The notes beneath the pieces are model-generated. The model was given only the letters and a program-made list of their open reading frames with translations. It made no database searches and was not told where the DNA came from. A DNA stretch of 20,423 nucleotides from CAYJNO01 sp964371715. GTDB taxonomy: Bacteria > Bacillota_I > Bacilli_A > Erysipelotrichales > Erysipelotrichaceae. The position numbers were made by a program, and so were the translations under genes. Positions 7,266 through 15,677 of this stretch are shown piece after piece. The stretch is taken from positions 1 through 20,423 of the forward strand of contig CAYJNO010000029.1 of NCBI GenBank assembly GCA_964371715.1, given 5' to 3'. Position 1 is the stretch's first letter. Every line of letters starts with the position of its first letter.

Positions 7266-8525
7266 TTAGTACTTTTCCACTATTTCTATTATTATATATG
7301 CAAGAAATGTATTAAATATATCGAAATCTAAATATTTAACTTTAATATCCATGTAGTTATCTGGAAATTTTATTATATTAATCGCTTTTTTTACCAAACT
7401 TACCTTACTTGTACCTGAGATATTCTTTACAATAGCATCAAAAAATTCTAGATTATCTTCACTTTGCACAATTTTTACATCCTTTGTAAATGCTGCTTTA
7501 ATAGAGCCAAAAATATCTTTTTCTTCATAAATATTAATGGTATCAATTTCAAGGATATCCAAAATATTTTCTATTGCTGCAAACGTGATTTCATCTTTTG
7601 TTAATATACTTTTATTTAAATACGTTTCAAGCTGAAGATATATTTTATTATTATTTTTTAATCTTGTATCTAATATTGAGTTAGCTTCACACTTTAGCAT
7701 TGTATTATATATAAAGTTTTTAAATGTACCTTTAAAATCTTTTTTAAATGTATATTTGTGACCATATAATTTTCCATAAGCTTTTAATCCATCATGATAT
7801 CCTAAAGTCATATTACGATCTAATAAGCTTCTTTCAAAATTTAATATTGAACCAATATTTTCTTTAGGGTATATATATTTAACTGCTGGATATTTAAGTA
7901 AATGTTTATGCGTAAAGTTTATTTCTAAATCTACTAAAATAAAATTTTCAGCTCCCTTATTCAATGCTAAATCAAATGGTAAATTATCATAATAACCTCC
8001 ATCAATAAAACTACCTTTATCAAACTCATATATTGGTAGTGCTGGAAAACATGCACTAGTACACATTAAATAATCTAAACCATTATCATAAAATTCTTCT
8101 TTACTTACATAGTATGGAGTTAATGTTGGCAATTTAACTGTAACTATACCTAAATCAATTTTTGATTTCTTTAGCTTTTCAATATTTAAATATTCTTTAA
8201 TTAAGTTTTGTAACGGTAATGTATCAACCTTATATTTTTGATATTGAGTTAATACTTGTTTAATAAATTTTGTATCATTTAATAACTTTTCCATTGCAAA
8301 ATCTTTTGGATATTCTCCGTTTAAAATATTATTTATACTTGCAACCTTCCATAATTCATATAATTTTTTTTCATCATGTTGCGCAAGGACTGTACCATTT
8401 AATGCACCAATTGATGTACCTGTAATAATGTCTATTTTTACTTTTTGTTCCATGATAGCTTTAATTACTCCTACTTGATAAGAGCCTCTAGAGCCACCAC
8501 CACCTAATACTAATGCTGTTTTCAT
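7266..8525 (-). CDS. Patatin-like phospholipase family protein
   Basis: This 419-residue protein carries all patatin hallmarks. The oxyanion-hole loop GGGGSRG is at residues 8-14, the nucleophile motif GTSIG has Ser38, and the catalytic Asp175 lies in IDGGYYDNLP. Patatins hydrolyse acyl chains from membrane phospholipids or other lipids, using a Ser-Asp dyad. There is no signal peptide, so it should act in the cytoplasm or at the inner membrane face. The catalytic part ends near residue 260. The remaining 150 or so residues are a Lys/Ile-rich region I cannot assign. It follows the EEP-fold gene after 4 bases, with an AGAGG site inside that gene, and is last in the minus-strand run. The true substrate is unknown. 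Confidence 0.88.
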   Translation of the reverse strand: MKTALVLGGGGSRGSYQVGVIKAIMEQKVKIDIITGTSIGALNGTVLAQHDEKKLYELWKVASINNILNGEYPKDFAMEKLLNDTKFIKQVLTQYQKYKVDTLPLQNLIKEYLNIEKLKKSKIDLGIVTVKLPTLTPYYVSKEEFYDNGLDYLMCTSACFPALPIYEFDKGSFIDGGYYDNLPFDLALNKGAENFILVDLEINFTHKHLLKYPAVKYIYPKENIGSILNFERSLLDRNMTLGYHDGLKAYGKLYGHKYTFKKDFKGTFKNFIYNTMLKCEANSILDTRLKNNNKIYLQLETYLNKSILTKDEITFAAIENILDILEIDTINIYEEKDIFGSIKAAFTKDVKIVQSEDNLEFFDAIVKNISGTSKVSLVKKAINIIKFPDNYMDIKVKYLDFDIFNTFLAYIIIEIVEKY

Positions 8526-8529
8526 TTAT

Positions 8530-9318
8530 TTACCTCTTTAGTTTAAATTTTGCTGTTATTGGAAAATGATCAGATGGGTAGCTATTATCTATTTGAAAAT
8601 TAATTACTTCATGACTAATTAATTGAAAATCTTCATCATAAAAAATATGATCTATCGCATCTTTTGCTTCATTTTCAACCCCTCTAAAGTAATGTAAAGT
8701 ATTACTAGATTTACTTGAAAATATCCCTTTATATTTATACGGTTCTTCTTGTAGTTGCTTTAATGCAGTACTTTTTAATGTTGTATTAAAATCTCCCATA
8801 ATTATAGTAGAAGCATTAACCTCATTTTTAAAATTTTCGATTAACTCTAATAGTTTTTTTACTTGATATGTTCTAGTTATTGGAAACAAATGATCTAGAT
8901 GAGTATTAACAAATAAATATTTGTGGTTATTATTATATAAATCCTCTACTATTGCCATAGTACAGATTCTTGGAAATAAACTTATCATGTTTTTTGACCC
9001 AATCTCAGTAGGTGATTCACTTAGCCAAAAGGTTTCCTCTTTAACTAACTTGAATCTTTTTTTAGCAAAGAAAATAATTGTTGTTTCATCATCTTTATTA
9101 CTTCTTCCCTTACCAATACTAAAATAATCTATCAAAATATTATCTATTAATTTTTTATTTGAAAAAAGAAGTTCTTGAATTCCCATAACATCAAATTCAA
9201 TTACATTAAACAGTGCTTTTATAAGTTTTAAACGTGATGAAAAACGATAGTTTTTCAATGTTAATATACTATCGTTTTTTAGGTTAAAACTAACAATGTT
9301 TAAATATTCTTTTTCCAT
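8530..9318 (-). CDS. Endonuclease/exonuclease/phosphatase (EEP) family protein
   Basis: The 262-residue protein has the full EEP metal-dependent active-site set: Asn12 in SFNLK, Glu49 in GIQE, His140 in NTHLDH, Asp176 and Asn178 in GDFN, Asp223 in AIDHIF, and Asp250-His251 in SDHFPI. The fold covers DNA repair nucleases, sphingomyelinases and phosphodiesterases. The missing N-terminal signal and the family pattern suggest a cytoplasmic phosphodiesterase, but the substrate cannot be told. Its ATG follows the peroxidase stop directly and has no clear binding site, so it probably depends on translational coupling with that gene. Co-transcription with a patatin makes a lipid or phosphodiester substrate conceivable, which is only inference. 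Confidence 0.88.
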   Translation of the reverse strand: MEKEYLNIVSFNLKNDSILTLKNYRFSSRLKLIKALFNVIEFDVMGIQELLFSNKKLIDNILIDYFSIGKGRSNKDDETTIIFFAKKRFKLVKEETFWLSESPTEIGSKNMISLFPRICTMAIVEDLYNNNHKYLFVNTHLDHLFPITRTYQVKKLLELIENFKNEVNASTIIMGDFNTTLKSTALKQLQEEPYKYKGIFSSKSSNTLHYFRGVENEAKDAIDHIFYDEDFQLISHEVINFQIDNSYPSDHFPITAKFKLKR

Positions 9319-9867
9319 TTATAATAATTTTATGATTTCATTTTCTATTTGATCCATTTCATCTACTGGTTCAAATCTTTTTACAACATTTCCATCTTTA
9401 TCAATTAAGAATTTAGTAAAATTCCATTTAATATCAGGTGTATTCTCATATCCAGGCATTCTTTTTTCAAACATTTCCTTTAAGCGGCTATTTAAAGGAT
9501 TTTTTTCATTATTAAATCCTTCAAAACCTTTTTTTTCTTTTAAATATTTGAATAGCTCTGTTTCATTTTCACCATTAACTTCAATTTTACTAAATTGGTT
9601 ATATGGCAATTGATACTTTAAAACACAAAATTCATTAATTTCTTGATCACTACCTGGAGCTTGTTCGCCAAATTGATTACATGGGAAATCTAAAATCTCC
9701 AATCCTTTTGCATTATATTTTTCATGTAACTTTCTTAAATCTTCATATTGTGGAGTAAATCCACATTTTGTAGCTGTATTTACAATTAACATAACTTTAC
9801 CTTTGTAATTAGCCAAAGATTCAACACTACCATCTACTTTTAAAACTTCAATGTCATATAAATTCAT
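9319..9867 (-). CDS. Glutathione peroxidase family protein (Cys type)
   Basis: This 182-residue thioredoxin-fold peroxidase has Cys35 in NTATKCGFTPQY as peroxidatic residue, Gln65 in FPCNQFGEQ, and Trp148-Asn149 in WNFTKF, so the catalytic tetrad is complete. It uses cysteine, not selenocysteine. A second Cys81 in the EFC segment may act as resolving Cys with thioredoxin as reductant, as in many bacterial members. Low-GC Gram-positives often lack glutathione, so thioredoxin is the more likely partner. It is slightly longer than the usual 160 residues because of a stretch around 110-145. The ATG follows AAAGGAG. The 62-bp gap from dUTPase has no terminator and only a weak promoter-like pair (TTGTTG, TAATAA, 16-bp spacer), so read-through from upstream is possible. 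Confidence 0.93.
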   Translation of the reverse strand: MNLYDIEVLKVDGSVESLANYKGKVMLIVNTATKCGFTPQYEDLRKLHEKYNAKGLEILDFPCNQFGEQAPGSDQEINEFCVLKYQLPYNQFSKIEVNGENETELFKYLKEKKGFEGFNNEKNPLNSRLKEMFEKRMPGYENTPDIKWNFTKFLIDKDGNVVKRFEPVDEMDQIENEIIKLL

Positions 9868-9928
9868 AACTTGTCTCCTTTATTTGATTATTACATATCT
9901 TGTTATTTTCAACAACAATTAACCTTTT

Positions 9929-10429
9929 TTACTTTTTATCGCTACTTCCGAATCCACCATCTCTTATGGCAGTTACATCATCATCAACTGTTAAGTAATA
10001 TGCACTAAATAAACCTTGAGTAAATGCACTATGTTTATTTAAAACTAATGTTTTATCTGAATTATTAGTCATTTTAACCATTATATGTCCTTGATTTGCT
10101 GAATAATAATAATCACTATCTATAATACCTACTGTATTATCTAACATTAATTTATATTTAAAACCAAGTCCACTTCTTGGATATAAACTTAATACATAAC
10201 CTTCGTCAATCTTAACTCTAATCCCTGTTGGAATAATTACACTTGATTTACTTTCAATTGAAATACTGAAAGGTATATAAAAATCATAACCCGCTGAACC
10301 TATAGTAGCTCTTTTTGGTAATGGTATATTATCAAATTCTTCAAGTTTAAACTCCCTTTTAAAGATATCTTGATAGTTATTATTAAATTGTTCAAAACTT
10401 ACCTTTTCAAACTTTGCAATTTTCTTCAT
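9929..10429 (-). CDS. dut: Deoxyuridine triphosphatase (dUTPase)
   Basis: The 166-residue protein shows the five trimeric-dUTPase motifs in order: I GSAGYDFYIP, II YPRSGLGFK, III NTVGIIDSDYYY with the Asp that positions water, IV QGLF and V RDGGFGSSD. It converts dUTP to dUMP and pyrophosphate, which keeps uracil out of DNA and feeds dTMP synthesis. About 35 residues precede motif I, so it is longer than the E. coli enzyme. An in-frame GTG at 10438 overlaps the AGAGG site; ATG 10429, with 8-nt spacing, is the better start. It lies 19 bp after the PTS IIC gene on the same strand, an unusual neighbour for this housekeeping enzyme. Confidence 0.93.
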   Translation of the reverse strand: MKKIAKFEKVSFEQFNNNYQDIFKREFKLEEFDNIPLPKRATIGSAGYDFYIPFSISIESKSSVIIPTGIRVKIDEGYVLSLYPRSGLGFKYKLMLDNTVGIIDSDYYYSANQGHIMVKMTNNSDKTLVLNKHSAFTQGLFSAYYLTVDDDVTAIRDGGFGSSDKK

Positions 10430-10448
10430 AAAATTCACCTCTTATTAA

Positions 10449-11723
10449 TTATAGTCCAATTAAATTTAGTAATCTAGCAAATAAAGTGAAAATCATTATC
10501 CATATACTTTCTTCATTAGCTCCAAATTGTTGGACGAAACTACCTACCGTATTAGCAACTAATGGCATTGCCAATACAACAATAATATTCATTATAATTG
10601 CTGCTAATGCACTCCATATAATCGCTGCTTTTATTCCACCACGATTATTTGCAAATATTGCACTTGGCGCAACATCAAAATAACAAGCAATTGTTGCAGG
10701 TAATACAGCAAATACACTTACACCCATAGAGTTGATTACAAACATCGATAGTAAACTTACAGTTAAAGAAATAATAAAACCTACCATTAATGCATTAGCT
10801 CCATATGGAAAAATTAATGGTATATCTAAAGCAGGTATTGCTCCATTAACTAATTTATCCGATACACCTTTAAATGCAGGAACAAGTTCACTCATCATTA
10901 ATCTTATACTATGTAATAAAAATGTCATACCAGCAGCAAAAGTCATACTTTTAATTAAGATAAATTCAAATACATTACCAGTATAGATTAATGCTTGTGA
11001 TTCTTTGCTTATTAAAAAATATACTACACTATACGCTAATATCATTGAAATACCTGATGTAATAATTGGATCTTTTAAAAATTCTAAAGACTTTGGTAAT
11101 TTAATTTTTTCAATATCCTCTTCTGGTTTATTAATTAAACTTCCAAATCTTGCCCCAAGATAACAAAATAAACTTGCAGAATGACCTATTGAGAAGCTTC
11201 TACTTTTTGTTAAGTTTTCAATATCTTTGACTAGTAAATTTGGTAAAATCATTGTTGATGCTAGATAACATATTATTGCGAAAATATATAATACAATTCC
11301 TGTAAGCTTTGCCTCTACACCAACCGCTAGCCATAGCATAGAATAAAAAAACATCATATGTCCTGTCAGAAAAACTGTTTTAAACTTACTAAATTTTGCA
11401 ATTATAATATTTATTGATAATCCACATAACATTACAATACCTATTGCTGTTCCATTATCAATTAAAAAAGTCCCATAATCAGCAATTAACTTAAAATTAC
11501 TTACATTAAACATTGAAGAAACTGCCATTGCTAAAGGCTCTAAAGAGCCACTGACTATACCAACACTTGTTAATAGACCAATAACACCTATCATAACTTT
11601 TAGTGTTCCACTAACAACTTTATCAATCGATTTCTTTTGAATGATTAATCCAATAAAAGATACTAATGATAAGAAGATTGCTGGATTTTGAAGTAAACTT
11701 GTAAATGAATTTAAAAAGTTCAA
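10449..11723 (-). CDS. ulaA: PTS transporter subunit IIC, ascorbate/SgaT (UlaA) family
   Basis: The 424-residue membrane protein has about ten hydrophobic segments. It follows the UlaA/SgaT pattern: LLQNPAIFLSLVSFIGLIIQKKS at the N-terminus (marked residues 10-32), a DNGTAIGIVML segment near residue 89-99, and FLTGH at 118-122. It forms the sugar channel of a phosphotransferase system, working with the IIB partner encoded directly upstream. It starts with TTG at 11723. GGAGG at 11736-11732 lies 8 bases before that TTG, and the next in-frame Met is tens of residues later, so the rare start is well supported. Family members carry L-ascorbate but other substrates are likely too, so the symbol marks family, not proven substrate. 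Confidence 0.82.
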   Translation of the reverse strand: MNFLNSFTSLLQNPAIFLSLVSFIGLIIQKKSIDKVVSGTLKVMIGVIGLLTSVGIVSGSLEPLAMAVSSMFNVSNFKLIADYGTFLIDNGTAIGIVMLCGLSINIIIAKFSKFKTVFLTGHMMFFYSMLWLAVGVEAKLTGIVLYIFAIICYLASTMILPNLLVKDIENLTKSRSFSIGHSASLFCYLGARFGSLINKPEEDIEKIKLPKSLEFLKDPIITSGISMILAYSVVYFLISKESQALIYTGNVFEFILIKSMTFAAGMTFLLHSIRLMMSELVPAFKGVSDKLVNGAIPALDIPLIFPYGANALMVGFIISLTVSLLSMFVINSMGVSVFAVLPATIACYFDVAPSAIFANNRGGIKAAIIWSALAAIIMNIIVVLAMPLVANTVGSFVQQFGANEESIWIMIFTLFARLLNLIGL

Positions 11724-12026
11724 CTAGTTTTCCTCCAATCTCTTTAATTGCCTTAAGCCATTATCAACAGCACTTTTGACAGTATCTTTATTTAATACAT
11801 CATCAATAGGAATAATTACTTTATCACACATATTTGATATTTCTTCAAAAAAATGTGTTGAAGTAAAAATCAAATCACAATCTACTGCACTAATTGTCAT
11901 AAGATCACAGGCTTCTACATCAGCATTTAAATTATAATCTTTTAAAATTTCATCAACTTGAATCTTCATTAATATACTACTTCCAACACCAAATCCACAT
12001 ACAGTTTTAACTTTTATTTTTTCCAT
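11724..12026 (-). CDS. ulaB: PTS transporter subunit IIB, ascorbate/SgaB (UlaB) family
   Basis: This 100-residue cytoplasmic protein has the IIB phosphorylation loop near its start: KTVCGFGVGSS with Cys10 as the phospho-accepting residue. It takes phosphate from a IIA domain and passes it to the incoming sugar in the IIC channel. No IIA gene or domain is found in this window, so that step must be supplied from elsewhere. Its stop codon abuts the TTG start of the IIC gene. AAAGGGG precedes its ATG by a good distance. It is the first gene of the run, and its upstream region is shared with a divergent AraC-type regulator, the probable controller. Confidence 0.85.
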   Translation of the reverse strand: MEKIKVKTVCGFGVGSSILMKIQVDEILKDYNLNADVEACDLMTISAVDCDLIFTSTHFFEEISNMCDKVIIPIDDVLNKDTVKSAVDNGLRQLKRLEEN

Positions 12027-12366
12027 AGTTTTCCCCTTTGTCTTAGATATTATTATATATATTATGTACTTATATTAATACTAACATAAATACACACTAA
12101 TTTGATGTTTTCGATAATTTTAATTATAATTTATATAAAATTAAGCAATTTTTCTTATTTTTTATTTATACGCAAAATAATTTATGTGCATTTATTATTT
12201 TTTTTGCTACATATTTTTACTACTATATTATATGTTTTATAGTAAATAATCACCACTTTATTCTATATAGATTTTTCTAGTATATTATATTACACATTAT
12301 CAATGCATATCGCTTTATGTCTTTAATATATTAGCTTATAATTCTAATATAAAAGAGGTAAATAGT
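12027..12366. promoter_or_regulatory. Divergent intergenic region between PTS operon and AraC-type regulator
   Basis: This 340-bp stretch is extremely AT-rich and holds no supportable gene. It contains a direct repeat, TTTATACGCA (12166-12175) and TTTATGTGCA (12182-12191), 8 of 10 identical and starting 16 bp apart, a candidate operator. On the minus strand TATAAT-like sequence lies near 12047, about 20 bp before ulaB, without a matching -35, as in activator-dependent promoters. On the plus strand TATATT/TATTAT sequences near 12280-12290 may start the regulator. AAAGAGG precedes its ATG. Confidence 0.45.
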
Positions 12367-13233
12367 ATGACACAAAAAATTCTAGAAAACACTGATTCTA
12401 TCTTAGAAAGAGATTCCGTAAGTAAATTACTTGATAATGTTAAGTTTAGAATTAAGGATGTTGGTTCCTTACAAATTAAGGACGAAACAGTAAAGAAATA
12501 TAATATTGATTCTATTGAATTACTGTTTTGTTTAAAAGGTAATAGCCGTGTTAAAATCAATGAATACCAATATAATTTAGGTATTAATGATATTATGGTT
12601 TTAAAACCAAGCACTTTATTCTTTATTGAAAATCATGATTTAAAAGAGACTGAGGTATATTATATTTTATTTGATGTAGCACCACCAAATAAAGTTGATG
12701 CCGTGTTAAATCTTTTTGAATCAAATATTTATAATGTAAAAATTCCTGTTCGCATCGTTGAACTTCTAAATCTAATTCAAAGTGAAGCTTCAACACAAAA
12801 TACTGGTTTTTACAGTAAAATTGGTGCTTTAATTAAGATTCTTGCAATAGAATTAATTCGTAATAAAGATCAACCTGTTGATGTAGAATTTGATGCTTTT
12901 TACACTAATACAAATAAGGAAAAAATCCTAAACAATTGTATTAACTATATAAATTCTAATTTAGATAAAGATTGTAGTATTAATTACTTAAGTGAACATT
13001 TTAATATTTCTAAGAATTATGTTTATAAAATTTTTATGGAATTATTAGGTATCTCTCCTAGTAAATATATTAATCAACTCAAAATGAATAAAGCTCAATC
13101 AATGTTAATAAATACCTCTAAAAGAATGAGTGAAATTTCTGATGAATTAGGATTTAAAAATCTTGCACATTTCTCTAAGAACTTTAAAGAATATACCGGA
13201 ATTACCCCATCTTATTATAAGAAAAATAATTAA
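12367..13233 (+). CDS. AraC-family transcriptional regulator
   Basis: The 288-residue protein has a C-terminal AraC DNA-binding domain from about residue 188. The first helix-turn-helix includes INYLSEHFNISKNYVYKIF and the second ISDELGFKNLAHFSKNFKE, ending in the family signature GITPSYYK. The N-terminal half contains a beta-rich segment (IELLFCLKGNSRVKINEYQ, near residue 46-64) typical of a cupin sensor domain that binds a small molecule. It is transcribed away from the PTS IIB gene, which suggests it controls that operon in response to the transported sugar. The ligand cannot be inferred. No PTS regulatory domain is fused to it. Confidence 0.92.
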   Translation: MTQKILENTDSILERDSVSKLLDNVKFRIKDVGSLQIKDETVKKYNIDSIELLFCLKGNSRVKINEYQYNLGINDIMVLKPSTLFFIENHDLKETEVYYILFDVAPPNKVDAVLNLFESNIYNVKIPVRIVELLNLIQSEASTQNTGFYSKIGALIKILAIELIRNKDQPVDVEFDAFYTNTNKEKILNNCINYINSNLDKDCSINYLSEHFNISKNYVYKIFMELLGISPSKYINQLKMNKAQSMLINTSKRMSEISDELGFKNLAHFSKNFKEYTGITPSYYKKNN

Positions 13234-13255
13234 CATTCTTAACATAAAGTAAATT

Positions 13256-13304
13256 AAAAGCCGTATTATAAAGTATCTTCATTTTATTAATACGGCTTTT
13301 AATT
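13256..13304. terminator. Bidirectional terminator between the AraC-type and AI-2E-family genes
   Basis: AAAAGCCGTATTA (13256-13268) pairs with TAATACGGCTTTT (13288-13300) over 13 bp with a 19-nt loop. The T ends are short on both strands, and it sits between convergent genes. Confidence 0.8.
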
Positions 13305-14443
13305 TATTCTGATATTATTTCTTTAGCTTTAATTTTTTTATCAATATAATTATTAGCTAGTGTATATATTATTGCAAATGTTGGTGTACCAATAATCATA
13401 CCTGGTATTCCAAATAATCCACCTGCTATTAATATTGCAAAGATAATCCAAAGTCCTGGGAGTCCAACACTATTACCAACAATTCTTGGTGATATTAAAG
13501 TATTATCAACTTGCTGTAAAACTATTACTATACCGATAAACATTAGAGCATGTATTGGATTTGTACTTAGTAATAAGATAACCCCTGGAACAGCTCCAAT
13601 AAACGGTCCAAAATATGGAATAATATTTGAGAAACCAACAACGGTACTAATGAATGCTGCATTTTCCATTTGGAAAATTGACATAACTATAAAACATAAT
13701 AGACCTAAAATAAATGCAACACTAAGTTGACCTACAATAAACTTATTGAAAATATTTGCACTTAAATCAACAACTTTACCTATTTTAGTTGCAACATTTT
13801 CATTACTAAAAGCAACAACTACTCTTTTTGTACCTTTTCTAAGTTGTGCTTTTTGAGATATAAAATATACTGATATCACAATACCTAAAATTGTATTTGT
13901 TGAGGCACTAATAATACCTGATACCATTTCAGTAATTGAGTTTATTACTACTGATAATATATTTCCAAGTTCCGCAAACAATGAGTCTATTATCGCATTA
14001 AGTTGATTGATTATTTCACCCTCTAGATCCATTGATACAATTAATTCATCTAAAAAGATTGTAAGTTCAGTAGAATATAAAGATATACTTTCTATAATTC
14101 CAGGAATGCTTGAAATCATTTCGGGAATTACAAATGAGAACAATAATATAATAAAGATAATCGCTAATATATATGTTAATAATATTGAGATTCCTTTTCG
14201 CTTTTTATTCGGTGATACCTTATCCATTAAATTTGAAATAAACACATAAGGTTGATTAAGTAGAAATGCAATCACAAAACCTATAATAAAAGGACTTAAT
14301 GTACTTAATATACTATTTACAACATCTAATATTGATCCACCAAAAAAACCTATCATTACCGCAATTAGTGTAATAACTAAGCAGATTGAATAGATTTTAA
14401 TTATTGATTTTTCATTTTCTTTTAAATTTTTTAATAATTTCAT
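13304..14443 (-). CDS. AI-2E family transporter (PerM/UPF0118)
   Basis: The 379-residue membrane protein has about seven to eight hydrophobic segments. It carries the family's conserved C-terminal stretch: IIPYFGPFIGAVPG near residue 272, then QQVDNTLISPRIVG and GLPGLWIIFAIL, followed by GGLFGIPGMIIGTP. A soluble region around residues 115-165, rich in Ile and Glu, matches the extracytoplasmic domain. Members include TqsA, linked to AI-2 export, and Na+/H+ antiporters, so the transported molecule is not settled by family. ATG 14443 is preceded by AAAGAGG. It appears monocistronic. Confidence 0.9.
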   Translation of the reverse strand: MKLLKNLKENEKSIIKIYSICLVITLIAVMIGFFGGSILDVVNSILSTLSPFIIGFVIAFLLNQPYVFISNLMDKVSPNKKRKGISILLTYILAIIFIILLFSFVIPEMISSIPGIIESISLYSTELTIFLDELIVSMDLEGEIINQLNAIIDSLFAELGNILSVVINSITEMVSGIISASTNTILGIVISVYFISQKAQLRKGTKRVVVAFSNENVATKIGKVVDLSANIFNKFIVGQLSVAFILGLLCFIVMSIFQMENAAFISTVVGFSNIIPYFGPFIGAVPGVILLLSTNPIHALMFIGIVIVLQQVDNTLISPRIVGNSVGLPGLWIIFAILIAGGLFGIPGMIIGTPTFAIIYTLANNYIDKKIKAKEIISE

Positions 14444-14547
14444 AAATTACCTCTTTAAGTGATTATATAATTTTTTTTAATTATTTCATAGTCCTAATAG
14501 CTTTTATAACTTATTTGAATTAAAATTATTTTAATAGGAGGTTTATT

Positions 14548-14922
14548 ATGATTGATTTTCAAAATGCAGAATATTTAAAACTTAGAAGAGTGAAGGACGA
14601 TGACTACTCAAGTATCATTGATAAGATTTTAATAAATGGTGAAGAAATTATTTCTTGCTATAAAACAGTAAGAGATGGTGTAGTCTTCACTAATCGTCGT
14701 GTATTGGCAGTAAACCATCAAGGTATCACTGGTAAAAAGGTAGACATTACATCTTTACCTTACAGTAAAATACAAGTATATTCTATCGAGACATCAGGAG
14801 TTGTTGATATAGATAGTGAATTAATACTGTGGTACTCACACATTGGCCAAATTAGATTTGAATTTTTAGTTGGCTCTAATATTGCTGAAATTTGTCATAC
14901 TATTTCTGATTTCATTCTATAA
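14548..14922 (+). CDS. Bacterial PH-domain protein
   Basis: The 124-residue soluble protein is a single bacterial PH-like domain (bPH family). It has the beta-strand pattern including GEEIISCYKTVRDGVVFTNRRVLAV at about 31-55 (key residues G31, FTNRR) and SLPYSKIQVYSIETSG near residue 70, ending in a C-terminal helix. Such domains bind proteins or lipids; no catalytic residues are expected. TAGGAGG precedes the ATG at ideal distance. It stands alone between two minus-strand genes and has its own terminator. Its partner is unknown. Confidence 0.82.
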   Translation: MIDFQNAEYLKLRRVKDDDYSSIIDKILINGEEIISCYKTVRDGVVFTNRRVLAVNHQGITGKKVDITSLPYSKIQVYSIETSGVVDIDSELILWYSHIGQIRFEFLVGSNIAEICHTISDFIL

Positions 14923-14954
14923 AAAATACCTATTCATACGAATAGGTATTTTTT
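14921..14954. terminator. Bidirectional terminator between PH-domain and CPBP genes
   Basis: AAAAAATACCTATTC (14921-14935) pairs with GAATAGGTATTTTTT (14940-14954) over 15 bp with a 4-nt loop, with T runs on both strands. It overlaps both stop codons. Confidence 0.92.
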
Positions 14955-15642
14955 ATATGGTTAATAATATTACAAGAAATCCAATAAAATTATTTATTCC
15001 ATGAAGAATAATTGGTGAAGCAATTGTTTCACTCTCCACATAGCACATACTTAAACAAAAACCAATAAAAGCATAACTAAAGAAAAATGTTAAATCCATA
15101 TAGTTTCCAGAAAAAACTGATATTGCAACATGCATTAATCCAAATAAAATTGATGATAAAATCATTGCTTTTTTTCTAGAAAACATTCCAAAGATTGAAG
15201 CTCTAAATACTAATTCTTCGACAAGTGGAGCAAATACTACGATTGAAAAGAAACTTATAAATATATTATCTTTTACAAGTTCAGCTACTAACATTTGATT
15301 TTCACTTTCAATTAAGCCAAATATTTCCAAGACAATTAAACTAATAATCATGTTGCCAAAATATATTATAAATTGCCATTTAACTATTTTGATAAAAAAT
15401 GTTTTGGCCTGTTTTTTATATTTTATAAATTCTTCTTTTAAGTATGTTTTATTCTTAAGAAAATAATATATTAATCCAATTGTATTTACTATTAGTAGTG
15501 TATAGTTATTAAATTGATTTAAGGTTAAATATTCTGTAAAGTTACTCAATACAATTGCGATTACTACTTGAAGAATAAATGTATACCATAAAAAATAAAA
15601 TATTAAATTCTTTCTACCTAAAACCTTATCCATTAATTTCAT
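14953..15642 (-). CDS. CPBP-family intramembrane glutamic protease (Abi/CAAX-like)
   Basis: This 229-residue membrane protein has about six hydrophobic segments. The CPBP motifs are complete: EELVFR with Glu142, Glu143 and Arg147, then FGLMH with His171, and HGINN with His214 and Asn218. The family cleaves peptides inside the membrane; members act in prenyl-protein processing, bacteriocin self-immunity or regulated proteolysis. ATG 15642 follows GAGGAG by 7 bases. It lies 35 bp after the GATE-domain gene on the same strand with no terminator between, so the two probably form an operon. The substrate is unknown. Confidence 0.9.
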   Translation of the reverse strand: MKLMDKVLGRKNLIFYFLWYTFILQVVIAIVLSNFTEYLTLNQFNNYTLLIVNTIGLIYYFLKNKTYLKEEFIKYKKQAKTFFIKIVKWQFIIYFGNMIISLIVLEIFGLIESENQMLVAELVKDNIFISFFSIVVFAPLVEELVFRASIFGMFSRKKAMILSSILFGLMHVAISVFSGNYMDLTFFFSYAFIGFCLSMCYVESETIASPIILHGINNFIGFLVILLTI

Positions 15643-15677
15643 AACTAATCTCCTCTAAATTTTGATTAATTCAATTT

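Noticed and set aside
12095..12125. Possible CcpA cre site near TGTTTTCGATAA
   Set aside because: Key positions of the cre consensus are not met on either strand, so I do not call catabolite repression from it.
12336..12614. Minus-strand open frame opposite the AraC-type regulator
   Set aside because: It lies opposite a convincing regulator coding sequence and shows no family features; AT-rich coding DNA commonly yields such frames.
13304..14443. Quorum-sensing autoinducer-2 export by the AI-2E family protein
   Set aside because: The family name is historical; members include ion antiporters, and no lux-type gene is present nearby.
14953..15642. CPBP protease as bacteriocin immunity
   Set aside because: No bacteriocin precursor, double-glycine leader peptide or export gene is seen around it.
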